A stretch of DNA of 16,177 nucleotides from Bacteroidota bacterium (GTDB lineage Bacteria > Bacteroidota > Ignavibacteria > Ignavibacteriales > Melioribacteraceae). Both the position numbers and the translations under genes were made by a program. A model generated the notes under the pieces. That model was not told the DNA's origin. It made no database searches and saw only the letters and a list, made by a program, of their open reading frames with translations. The stretch spans positions 1-16,177 of the forward strand of contig JAJYMU010000227.1 in the NCBI GenBank assembly GCA_021786655.1. Reading direction: 5' to 3'. Positions 1 to 6,808 of this stretch are shown here, in pieces. Position 1 is the stretch's first letter. Each line of letters opens with the position of its first letter.

Positions 1-1
1 C

Positions 2-166
2 CGATCTATCGGAACATTTGAGTGGGACGACAATTATATCTTCGACGAAAATATTATCGAGATACTCGGTTTTGGCAGCATGGATTATCTCGACGGTTTT
101 ATAGCAAGCTATGAGCCTTTGTTCAGAGGGCACATGGAATCACTATTAGAGAAAACAACTAAGTGA
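2..166 (+). CDS. C-terminal end of a truncated HDOD-family protein (5' partial)
   Basis: An open frame enters from the left edge in frame 2 and stops with TGA at 164-166, giving 54 residues. The peptide is not recognisable alone, but its last 35 or so residues line up with the C-terminus of the next gene: both have the pattern Phe-Ile-x-x-Tyr-x-(x)-Pro-Leu near the end followed by a Glu-Ser-Leu, at the same distance from the stop. I therefore infer that it is the tail of a second HDOD protein and that the two arose by tandem duplication. HDOD proteins are non-enzymatic relatives of HD phosphohydrolases that act in signalling. The next gene starts 6 nt downstream, so the two are probably cotranscribed. 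The N-terminal domains lie outside the window, so the family call is indirect. Confidence 0.6.
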   Translation, partial: RSIGTFEWDDNYIFDENIIEILGFGSMDYLDGFIASYEPLFRGHMESLLEKTTK

Positions 167-172
167 GAAAAC

Positions 173-1054
173 ATGACAACACTAGTAGCAGATATCAGTA
201 AGAACCGTTACAGGACGGAACTGATTCTAAAAAAAGTAAATACGCTGGCACCGATACCGAAAATCTTGAACGAGGTCCTGCAACTGTTAAACGACATAAA
301 TACGAGTCCGCACACGCTGGCAAAAGCAATTTCGAAAGATCAAAGTGTTGTGCTAAAAATTTTGACGATTGCAAATTCTCCTTTTTACGGCTTAGCGAAA
401 CGTGTTTCGTCGATAGAATTTGCGATTATGATACTCGGTTTCAATGAAATACGGAACATTGTTTCTGCGCTATCGTTGATGGAGACTATAAAAAACAAAA
501 CCGATAAATATTTGGATCAAAAAAGTTTTTGGCTGCATTCATATATAACGGCAACAATTTCAAAGAAGCTCGCCTATGATTTCGGACTTGAGAAAAGCAA
601 CGAAACATTTATTGCAGGACTCCTTCACGATGTCGGCTTATCCATTGTTCATAAGTTCATGCATTCTGATTTCGTAAATGTTTATGAATTGATTAATGCC
701 GGAATGGATTTTTCCGAAGCTGAAATGCAAGTCTTCGGCATGACGCACGGTGAAATTGCAGAAACTTTGCTGAAGAGCTGGAACATTCCCGAAATAATTA
801 CAGAGACCGTTCGATATCATCATGCGCCGGTTCTTAACTCATTCACTCCAACTCTTTCCTCTGTAGTACATCTTGCCGATTATATGACGCAGATGCTGAA
901 AATCGGTGATCTGGATTATGAAAAATCTTTGAAGCTGGATAACGTAGTGTTTACAACCCTGCACGTGAAAGATTTAGCCGAGCTCGGTCATTTTATTGAT
1001 GGTTATCGAGAACCGCTTCTACTGCAACTGGAATCATTAAAGTATTTGGTATGA
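173..1054 (+). CDS. HDOD-domain signalling protein
   Basis: A 293-residue cytosolic protein with no signal peptide or membrane segment. The HDOD domain fills roughly residues 22-225: it opens with the family pattern Leu-x-Pro-(Ile/Leu)-Pro, continues with a Ser-Pro-Phe-Tyr-Gly segment (69-73) and Ile-Leu-Gly-Phe-Asn (87-91), and carries GLLHDVG at 149-155, the relic of the HD metal site (H152, D153). HDOD proteins usually lack the full metal-binding set and are thought to work by protein contacts; family members such as GsmR of Xanthomonas influence motility genes. That role here is inferred from position at the head of a flagellar operon. The start at 173 follows the previous stop by 6 nt and has a weak ribosome binding site. 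The end overlaps the next gene by ATGA, suggesting translational coupling with the pseudo-kinase. Confidence 0.85.
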   Translation: MTTLVADISKNRYRTELILKKVNTLAPIPKILNEVLQLLNDINTSPHTLAKAISKDQSVVLKILTIANSPFYGLAKRVSSIEFAIMILGFNEIRNIVSALSLMETIKNKTDKYLDQKSFWLHSYITATISKKLAYDFGLEKSNETFIAGLLHDVGLSIVHKFMHSDFVNVYELINAGMDFSEAEMQVFGMTHGEIAETLLKSWNIPEIITETVRYHHAPVLNSFTPTLSSVVHLADYMTQMLKIGDLDYEKSLKLDNVVFTTLHVKDLAELGHFIDGYREPLLLQLESLKYLV

Positions 1055-2364
1055 GACTAATAAAAGAAAAAACTCGATCGTACGAGTCGTTCCATAAATC
1101 GCTTCAGTACTTCACGAAAAATTCCGATGTGAGAGGCGATCTCAGGTTAATCAGTTTTGAGAATCATCAGAACAATAATAATCTGCTTGAGAAGTACACC
1201 TTTTTTGTTCAGAACTTATGGTCGTTCCAACAAAAAATTGAAGAAGCAAAAAAGATTGAAGAAATTCACGCGCTGATTTTGTCATTCGTAAAAAGAATTC
1301 TTCAAGCGAAAGAAGTTGAGTTGTTTTTATTCAACGATTCCGGACGTCATCTTATTCCGTTGAATCAAAAAGCCAACGCGCAGCACGTTAACACGGTCAA
1401 CAAAATTCACAGAGACGGAATTCTTGATTGGATATTCGAATCAAAAAAACCAACGATAGTTCCGGATTTGGATACGTACACCGCCAGCGGTTCGAAAGTC
1501 AATCAGCTCATTTTTCCCATTTACGATTCCGGTTTGAAGCACGGCATACTTTCGCTTTACACTCCAATCACAAAAGTTTCTGAAGTCTCGCTTGAGAACA
1601 GATCAGTGCAAATTATTCTTGGAATAGTGATGCCGGTAATTATGAAGCTCAAGCAGAAAGACAGTATCAACAAGCTTTACCAAGAGCTTCAGGTCTACCA
1701 GTCCAAACTGAAAAACGATTCCGATGTTTACGCAATCGGAAATATTGCTGAAGGAATTCTGGAAGAGATCGGCGAGCCGCTTCAGGTAATCCTTTCGCTT
1801 ACGGATTTGCTGGAAAGTGAAAATGCTGCGATTGATCGTCAGACAACAGGCAATATCAAAAATCAAATTGACAAAGTAAGAGGCTTAATTGCCGGACTTA
1901 CAAGATTTTCCGGTTTGAACAAACCGAAAAACCAAAATAGCCAGGCATGCGACCTTAATAAAATCGTTAAAGAATTTAGAAATATCATCAACGCTACGCT
2001 GCAGAATCTTGGTTTGGAATGCGAACTTGATCTAGAAGAAAATATCCCGACAATTCTTTCCGATGCAGGTGAAATCAAGCAGCTTTTAACCAGTATTTTT
2101 TCGTTGCTTAAGTCCGCGTCAAGAAAAAGCGGCGCATTCGTAATTCAAACAAAGTATATCAAAGAGAAAGTTGTGCTTTCGGTTTTCACGACAGAACAGA
2201 TAGCCGGCATTGCAAACGAAAACGAATACAGGTCCAACGTAACGGTAAGATTGATCAACGAATTGATGAAGAAGAATGAAGGATCGGCGGAATTTAATTT
2301 GCTGCCGCTTAAAGGCACAATAATTCACCTGATATTTCCATTGAAGAGAAAACTTTCATTATGA
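1051..2364 (+). CDS. GAF domain plus degenerate histidine-kinase-like protein
   Basis: A 437-residue soluble protein. Residues about 65-200 look like a GAF sensor domain (alternating strands and helices, with a Phe-Pro-Ile-Tyr and Gly-Ile-Leu-Ser-Leu core). A coiled linker (about 203-222) leads to a DHp-like helix pair (225-290) and a remnant of the HATPase fold (300-433). The H-box, normally of the form GIAHEINNPLQ, reads GILEEIGEPLQ at 235-245, so Glu238 stands where the phospho-acceptor His should be. The N-box Asn pattern is replaced by a stretch beginning Ser-Asp-Ala-Gly (337-340), and no Asp-x-Gly-x-Gly box is visible. It is therefore probably an inactive pseudo-kinase that senses a ligand and acts by binding. 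The frame is intact over its whole length, so this is not recent decay. Start overlaps the HDOD gene by 4 nt (ATGA). Confidence 0.75.
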   Translation: MRLIKEKTRSYESFHKSLQYFTKNSDVRGDLRLISFENHQNNNNLLEKYTFFVQNLWSFQQKIEEAKKIEEIHALILSFVKRILQAKEVELFLFNDSGRHLIPLNQKANAQHVNTVNKIHRDGILDWIFESKKPTIVPDLDTYTASGSKVNQLIFPIYDSGLKHGILSLYTPITKVSEVSLENRSVQIILGIVMPVIMKLKQKDSINKLYQELQVYQSKLKNDSDVYAIGNIAEGILEEIGEPLQVILSLTDLLESENAAIDRQTTGNIKNQIDKVRGLIAGLTRFSGLNKPKNQNSQACDLNKIVKEFRNIINATLQNLGLECELDLEENIPTILSDAGEIKQLLTSIFSLLKSASRKSGAFVIQTKYIKEKVVLSVFTTEQIAGIANENEYRSNVTVRLINELMKKNEGSAEFNLLPLKGTIIHLIFPLKRKLSL

Positions 2365-2954
2365 AAAAGATTTTGTTCACGGCAATAATTTTTTGTTTCG
2401 TTATGACCGCAAAAGGTCAATCCGCCGATTCACTTTTAAATGCGGCGGGGGATTCGATTGACATTCACGCTATGGTTCAAAAGCAGATTGATGAAGCGCG
2501 CAGAAAACAATCTTTGGCTTTGAGCATCCCGGTGCCGCAGGTTGAAATGCAGCGTGACATAGCAGTTGAAACAGCCGAAACAAAATCAGCTGATGCAAAT
2601 GTTCTTCTAGTTTTGTTTACGCGAATACCCTTTATCTACAAGGCGTATGCTGCAATTTCGTTTTTGATAGTGCTTTTTATTTTGGTAAGAAGATACATCT
2701 CCAGGTTCAACAGTAAATCATTGAGTTCGTTGAAAGAGAGAATCGGATTGATGCGCGAAGAAAAAATCGGCGGATCAAAAAGTGATGCGAAGCTGGTCAA
2801 ATCGAGAAAAATTTTGAGAGGTAATCCGGCTGTGTTCAAAGTTACGGAAGAACAGCTTAGCAAAGCTGCGCGGAAAATGAATCTTTCCAAAGGTGAATTA
2901 ATATTGGCGGCACGTTTGAAATTTTTTGAAGTAAAAAAAATGCAGGAGGTATAG
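2361..2954 (+). CDS. Unrecognised exported/bitopic membrane protein in flagellar operon
   Basis: Not recognised with confidence. The 197 residues show an N-terminal signal sequence (1-20, ending Ala-Lys-Gly-Gln), a polar extracytoplasmic stretch (about 21-88) with many Ala, Glu and Gln, one membrane segment (about 92-110, followed by two Arg), and a basic cytoplasmic tail (111-197). The last 30 residues (159-190) form two predicted helices with the pattern T-E-E-Q-L-x-x-A-A-R-K-M-N-L-S-K-G-E-L, which resembles the helix-turn-helix-like end of the SwrB/DUF6115 family found in flagellar operons. FliO, another small bitopic flagellar protein, is an alternative on topology alone. The ATG overlaps the previous stop (ATGA). 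Its own stop TAG shares a base with the GTG of flgF, and its 3' end carries the ribosome binding site of flgF, so it is tightly linked to rod assembly. Confidence 0.6.
   Translation: MKKILFTAIIFCFVMTAKGQSADSLLNAAGDSIDIHAMVQKQIDEARRKQSLALSIPVPQVEMQRDIAVETAETKSADANVLLVLFTRIPFIYKAYAAISFLIVLFILVRRYISRFNSKSLSSLKERIGLMREEKIGGSKSDAKLVKSRKILRGNPAVFKVTEEQLSKAARKMNLSKGELILAARLKFFEVKKMQEV
2944..2950 (+). promoter_or_regulatory. Strong Shine-Dalgarno of flgF
   Basis: AGGAGGT, a near-perfect match to the 16S 3' end, lies inside the last codons of the upstream gene, 3 nt before the GTG at 2954. It decides the GTG start and is one of the strongest ribosome binding sites in the block; many neighbouring genes have weak or no visible site. 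Confidence 0.75.
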
Positions 2955-3664
2955 TGATCAAAGGGATATATGCTGCAGGCAGAAGTTTGGATCAGCGGTT
3001 GAAAAACATCGATGTCATTGCCAACAACCTTGCCAATCTCAATTCAACCGGATATAAACGGGAGATTCCGTTTTCGGAAATGATTAACCAGGCAGGTGAA
3101 GTCGTTATCAAAAAAGTTACAAGTCAACAGCAAGGCGAAATTCTTCAAACATCCAATCCGTTGGATCTTGCAATTTCAGGAGACGGTTTTTTTGTTGTGA
3201 AAGGTAACGACGGCAGCGTTGAACTAACCCGCGACGGCAGATTCAAATTGAGCGAAGACGGGGTACTTACTGATTCAAACGGAAAAAAAGTGATGGGAAA
3301 AAATGGAAGCATATCGCTGGAAGATAGTATGCTGAATAAAAATTCCGGCATAATGATTTCGAAAAACGGCGAAGTTAAAGTTGGCGACAAAATTGTTGAT
3401 AAGATTATGGTTGCAGCTGTTCCGCGCCCAAGCGAATTGATGCGCACGGACGGTTCGAATTTCTTACCTGGAGATCAAACTGTAATGAACGCACCGGAAA
3501 ATGAATTCGCTGTCTCACAAGGTTTCCTTGAAGAATCAAACACAAATCCGATCGTTGAAATGGAAGCGATGATCTCGCTGAATAAAGAATTTGAAACCGC
3601 ACAGAAAGTAATTTCCGCTCTCGATGCTTCGCTTGGTGAAGCAAACGAAATAGGAAAAATCTAA
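2954..3664 (+). CDS. flgF: Flagellar proximal rod protein FlgF
   Basis: Rod subunit exported by the flagellar type III system, 236 residues. The N-terminus has the flagellar basal-body rod signature: an amphipathic helix followed by I-A-N-N-L-A-N-L-N-S-T-G-Y-K-R (about 21-36). The middle carries the Asn-Pro-Leu-Asp-Leu-Ala-Ile-x-Gly-x-Gly-Phe-Phe motif of FlgE/F/G proteins and an L-T-R-D-G-x-F turn. The C-terminal helix has V-S-Q-G-F-L-E-E-S-N-x-N-P-I-x-E-M, the family's C-terminal signature. It is shorter than FlgG next to it, as expected for FlgF, and the FlgF-FlgG pair order is standard. Translation starts at GTG, overlapping the previous stop by one base (TAGTG) behind a strong ribosome binding site. 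FlgF rather than FlgG is inferred from length, divergence and order. Confidence 0.92.
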   Translation: MIKGIYAAGRSLDQRLKNIDVIANNLANLNSTGYKREIPFSEMINQAGEVVIKKVTSQQQGEILQTSNPLDLAISGDGFFVVKGNDGSVELTRDGRFKLSEDGVLTDSNGKKVMGKNGSISLEDSMLNKNSGIMISKNGEVKVGDKIVDKIMVAAVPRPSELMRTDGSNFLPGDQTVMNAPENEFAVSQGFLEESNTNPIVEMEAMISLNKEFETAQKVISALDASLGEANEIGKI

Positions 3665-3675
3665 AGGAGTTATAT

Positions 3676-4476
3676 ATGTCAACACGAGCTTTAAGAACGG
3701 CAGCTTCCGGAATGTATGCGCAGCAAATTAACATAGAGGTTATTTCCAACAATATTGCAAACATCAACACAACCAGCTTTAAGAAAAACAAAGCTGAGTT
3801 TCAGGATTTGATGTACCAGGAAGTTCATGTTAACCCCTTAACTTCCTCCGCGCCGGGAGTTGAAGAAACTTCGACGTCGAAAATCCAAATTGGTAACGGT
3901 GTTAAACCTGCTGCATCGACAAAGATTTTTACTCAAGGCGATATCACGCCGACAAACAATCAGCTCGATCTCGCAATTCAAGGCGAAGGATTTTTCCAGG
4001 TGCGCAAAAGTGACGGAACAATTGCATACACGCGCGACGGTTCTTTCAAAGTAAATGCCGACGGGAAAATTGTTACTTCAGGCGGAAACGAATTGGATCC
4101 TGGCTTCACGTTGACAAGCGATATTTCCAGCATCGCAATCGGGCAGGACGGAACAGTTACAGCGCATCAAGGCAACGGCAGTGTTGTTCAGCTTGGAAGT
4201 ATTGAGATAGCGCGCTTCATGAATAACGGCGGCCTTGTAGCACTGGGCGATAATTTGTATGCAGAATCTCCAGCGTCGGGACAACCGATAATCGGCACGC
4301 CGGGTCAGGAAGGATTCGGAGAAATTCATCAAGGTTACCTTGAAGCATCGAACGTTGACATAGTTGAAGAAATGATTGCCATGATAGCGGCGCAGCGCGC
4401 ATACGAAATTAATTCCAAGACGGTTCAGACTGTTGAGAACATGATGACGATGGCAAACAACTTAAAGAGATCTTAA
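3676..4476 (+). CDS. flgG: Flagellar distal rod protein FlgG
   Basis: Distal rod subunit, 266 residues, close to the usual 260. It starts with S-T-R-A-L-R-T-A-A-S-G-M and continues with the rod signature I-S-N-N-I-A-N-I-N-T-T-S-F-K-K. Further along are a G-V-K-P segment typical of FlgG, Q-L-D-L-A-I-Q-G-E-G-F-F-Q-V, Y-T-R-D-G-S-F, and the C-terminal signature Q-G-Y-L-E-A-S-N-V-D-I-V-E-E-M followed by Q-R-A-Y-E-I-N-S-K. These match FlgG more closely than any other axial protein. The ATG at 3676 is preceded by AAAGGAG (3663-3669) at good spacing. It lies 11 nt after flgF and 7 nt before flgA. The rod must cross the peptidoglycan, so its neighbours flgJ, flgA, flgI and flgH form a logical assembly group. 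Confidence 0.95.
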   Translation: MSTRALRTAASGMYAQQINIEVISNNIANINTTSFKKNKAEFQDLMYQEVHVNPLTSSAPGVEETSTSKIQIGNGVKPAASTKIFTQGDITPTNNQLDLAIQGEGFFQVRKSDGTIAYTRDGSFKVNADGKIVTSGGNELDPGFTLTSDISSIAIGQDGTVTAHQGNGSVVQLGSIEIARFMNNGGLVALGDNLYAESPASGQPIIGTPGQEGFGEIHQGYLEASNVDIVEEMIAMIAAQRAYEINSKTVQTVENMMTMANNLKRS

Positions 4477-4483
4477 TCTTGAA

Positions 4484-5125
4484 ATGAAAATCTTAATGAT
4501 GATATTGCTTGGATTTGTTTTTGGAAACGGAAAGTCTTTCGACTCGCGTCTGAAAATATATCTGCATGATAAACTGAGTTCGTACGAAAAATACGAATAT
4601 GAAATACTCCGTCTGCCTCAAAACGAACGGTTGGAAATCGATACCGATAAAAATTTCCGTATGTCCGGCGAGTATGCGTACGTACCGGTGAAAATTTACG
4701 ATTCAAAAAAAAATGTAAGTCATTCGATAATCACGCTTCGTGTTAAGCTTTATAAAAACGTTCTTGTTTCGAAACAAAAAATAGATAGAGATGAATCGCT
4801 CTCGCCTTCAATGTTCGACAAAAAATTGATTGACGTTTCCAGAATGGAAGGTGACCTCGTTGAAGAGAACGCTTTGAAAGATTGCAGAAGCAAAATTATT
4901 ATTAACGAAAAATCTGTGTTGCTTCAAAGCATGATTGAACCGATACCCGTCATCAACCGTGGAGAGAAAGTTACAATTCATACCGGTGGAAACGGTGTTG
5001 ACGTTTCAGTCGAAGGCATCGCGCGTCAAGACGGTTTGATCGATCAGGTAATCAGCGTGCAGTGCCGAAGCCAGATTTTCAAAGCAAAAGTAATTGATAA
5101 GTACAACCTATCATTGGTGGAATAA
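4484..5125 (+). CDS. flgA: Flagellar P-ring assembly chaperone FlgA
   Basis: Periplasmic chaperone for P-ring (FlgI) polymerisation, 213 residues against about 219 in enterobacteria. A short hydrophobic signal sequence covers residues 1-14. The first two thirds are poorly conserved, as in the family. The SAF-type region is recognisable from about 95: V-L-V-S-K-Q-K-I-D-R-D-E-S-L-S, then the C-terminal domain with P-V-I-N-R-G-E-K-V-T-I and I-A-R-Q-D-G-L-I-D-Q-V-I-S-V, close to the usual A-L-x-D-G-x-x-G-x-x-I-x-V pattern. In enterobacteria flgA is divergent from flgBCDE; here it sits between flgG and flgH, directly before the two ring genes it serves. No good ribosome binding site is visible before 4484, only 7 nt after flgG. 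The next gene begins on the base after its stop. Confidence 0.88.
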   Translation: MKILMMILLGFVFGNGKSFDSRLKIYLHDKLSSYEKYEYEILRLPQNERLEIDTDKNFRMSGEYAYVPVKIYDSKKNVSHSIITLRVKLYKNVLVSKQKIDRDESLSPSMFDKKLIDVSRMEGDLVEENALKDCRSKIIINEKSVLLQSMIEPIPVINRGEKVTIHTGGNGVDVSVEGIARQDGLIDQVISVQCRSQIFKAKVIDKYNLSLVE

Positions 5126-5701
5126 ATGAAACGCACGATTTTGATAATTCTTTCCTTAGTATTTGCCTCATCCATGTTTGCACAGAACATGAGGAAGAAT
5201 GCTCAGGTCTCATTATTTTCGGATAATAAAGCGTCGCAGCCGGGCGATGCGGTTACTATACTTGTAGTTGAATCAACAACAGCATCGAACAATTCCGAAA
5301 CGTCTGCCGGCAGAAAGAGCGATATCGGACTCAGCGCATCCGGCAATGTGGGAACTTCAACCATACCCAATAATCAGGTTGCATTGGGCACAAATAATAA
5401 TTTTCAAGGAAGCGGATCGACAAAAACCACCGGGAACATCAGCACAAAAATCAGCGCGACTGTTGATACTGTTCTCGCTAACGGAAATATGGTAATAAGC
5501 GGCAGCAAAAAAATCAGTATTAACGGTGAAGACCAGACTATCCGTATAAAAGGAATTGTAAGACCTTCCGATATTTCCCCCGACAATTCGGTGTACTCAT
5601 ATAATGTTTCTCAAGCGGAAATTACTTTTGAGGGAAATGGAATTATAGACAATGTTCAGAAGCCGGGCTGGATAACAAAATTTTTACATTGGTTGTTCTA
5701 G
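5126..5701 (+). CDS. flgH: Flagellar L-ring protein FlgH (no lipobox)
   Basis: Outer-membrane bushing subunit, 191 residues, somewhat shorter than the usual 230. Residues 1-20 are a signal peptide ending Met-Phe-Ala-Gln, best read as a signal peptidase I site. The family core is clear: S-L-F-S-D, G-D-A-V-T-I-L-V-V-E near 40, a Thr/Asn/Ser/Gly-rich low-complexity stretch, G-N-M-V-I-S-G-S-K-K-I-S-I-N, I-K-G-I-V-R-P-S-D-I and, at the end, the hallmark G-N-G-I-I-D-N-V-Q-K-P-G-W-I followed by a Trp-Leu-Phe terminus. The protein contains no cysteine at all, so it cannot be a lipoprotein as FlgH is in E. coli and Salmonella. It starts on the base after the flgA stop and is followed at once by flgI. 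Confidence 0.93.
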   Translation: MKRTILIILSLVFASSMFAQNMRKNAQVSLFSDNKASQPGDAVTILVVESTTASNNSETSAGRKSDIGLSASGNVGTSTIPNNQVALGTNNNFQGSGSTKTTGNISTKISATVDTVLANGNMVISGSKKISINGEDQTIRIKGIVRPSDISPDNSVYSYNVSQAEITFEGNGIIDNVQKPGWITKFLHWLF

Positions 5702-5709
5702 GAATGAAA

Positions 5710-6807
5710 ATGAAAACAAAATTTTACGCATGGTCAATTATCTTTTTGTTTGCCGGCAATTTGGTCTTTGCGCAGCGGATAAAAGATATTGGCTACATAA
5801 GCGGTAAGAGTTCGGAACAGATTCTCGGTTACGGATTAGTTGTGGGATTAGCCGGTACCGGCGACAGCTACCGTTCATCTTTTACGATACAATCTGTTTC
5901 GAGTATGCTGAAAAGATTCGGCATTACTGTTCCGCAGACGGATTTGAAAACAAAAAATGTTGCGGCGGTAATTGTAACTGCAACTCTCGACGGCAATCTT
6001 AAAGGCGGTGCTGACTTTGACGTTGTAGTTTCATCGCTGGGCGACGCTACAAGTCTGCAGGGCGGAACGCTCTTGATGACGCCGCTTTCCGGAATCGGCG
6101 GGGAAGTTTACGGATTTGCACAAGGTCCTTTATCTGTTGGCGGATATGACATAAATACTTTCAGCGGCAACAGGATTTCCAAGAATCACACGCTTGCAGG
6201 CAGAGTTCCGCGCGGCGGTTCATTGAAAGAATCAATCGGTACATCTAAAATTAATCCCAACAGTGTTTCGGTTTATTTGAAAGACCCGGACATCACAACA
6301 TCAGAAAATGTTGCAACTGCTTTGAATACTAAATTTGGAGCCAACACAGCACAGGCAATCGATGCGGCGGAAATAAAAATTACTGTTCCTCCCGCTCAGC
6401 AAAAAAACTTAATGGGTTTCCTTGCGGAAGTTGAAAATGTAAATGTAACCGTCGATGAAGTTGCCAGAGTAGTTCTTAACGAAAGAACCGGAACAGTCGT
6501 ATCGGGTCAGGGCGTTAAGATTCAGCCGGTCACAATTACTCATGGCAATTTGAATATTACCATCCGTTCGTACCCGATGATTTCTCAGCCCGAACCGTTT
6601 TCCCAGGGCAGAACAACTTTGTTCAACAATGTTATTCCGTATGTAGATCAGGATTCAACAAACACCGTTGCAATACAGGGCGCAAGCAATGTGCAGGAAG
6701 TTGCGGCTGCGTTGAATTCGCTAAAAGTTTCTCCGAGAGACATAATTTCCATTTTCCAGGCTCTTAAAGAAGCCGGAGCTTTGATGGCGGAACTAATCAT
6801 AATGTAA
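5710..6807 (+). CDS. flgI: Flagellar P-ring protein FlgI
   Basis: Periplasmic ring subunit around the rod, 365 residues from this start, the normal size. A signal peptide runs to Val-Phe-Ala-Gln, followed by mature R-I-K-D-I-G-Y-I-S-G and L-G-Y-G-L-V-V-G-L-A-G-T-G-D-S, the strongest family signature. Later blocks include a V-A-A-V-I-V-T-A pattern, the G-A-D-F-D-V-V-V-S-S-L-G-D-A-T-S-L-Q-G-G core, R-V-P-R-G-G, and N-E-R-T-G-T-V-V. The C-terminus ends V-S-P-R-D-I-I-S-I-F-Q-A-L-K-E-A-G-A-L, typical of FlgI. I chose ATG 5710 because AGGA (5700-5703) lies 6 nt upstream; ATG 5704 is also possible, whereas TTG 5689 would overlap flgH and put seven extra residues before the signal peptide. It follows flgH closely and is 1 nt from flgJ. 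Confidence 0.94.
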   Translation: MKTKFYAWSIIFLFAGNLVFAQRIKDIGYISGKSSEQILGYGLVVGLAGTGDSYRSSFTIQSVSSMLKRFGITVPQTDLKTKNVAAVIVTATLDGNLKGGADFDVVVSSLGDATSLQGGTLLMTPLSGIGGEVYGFAQGPLSVGGYDINTFSGNRISKNHTLAGRVPRGGSLKESIGTSKINPNSVSVYLKDPDITTSENVATALNTKFGANTAQAIDAAEIKITVPPAQQKNLMGFLAEVENVNVTVDEVARVVLNERTGTVVSGQGVKIQPVTITHGNLNITIRSYPMISQPEPFSQGRTTLFNNVIPYVDQDSTNTVAIQGASNVQEVAAALNSLKVSPRDIISIFQALKEAGALMAELIIM

Positions 6808-6808
6808 T

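Noticed and set aside
2933..2940. Run of eight A near the end of the unknown membrane gene as a frameshift
   Set aside because: The frame continues into a stop that overlaps the flgF start in the usual operon manner; no better reading in another frame.
3405..3791. Minus-strand ORF of 128 codons opposite flgF/flgG
   Set aside because: It lies opposite two well conserved genes and its translation resembles no protein; a shadow. The same applies to the other minus-strand ORFs.
5689..5709. TTG 5689 or ATG 5704 as the flgI start
   Set aside because: TTG would overlap flgH and has no ribosome binding site; ATG 5704 directly abuts AGGA. ATG 5710 has proper spacing, though 5704 cannot be excluded.
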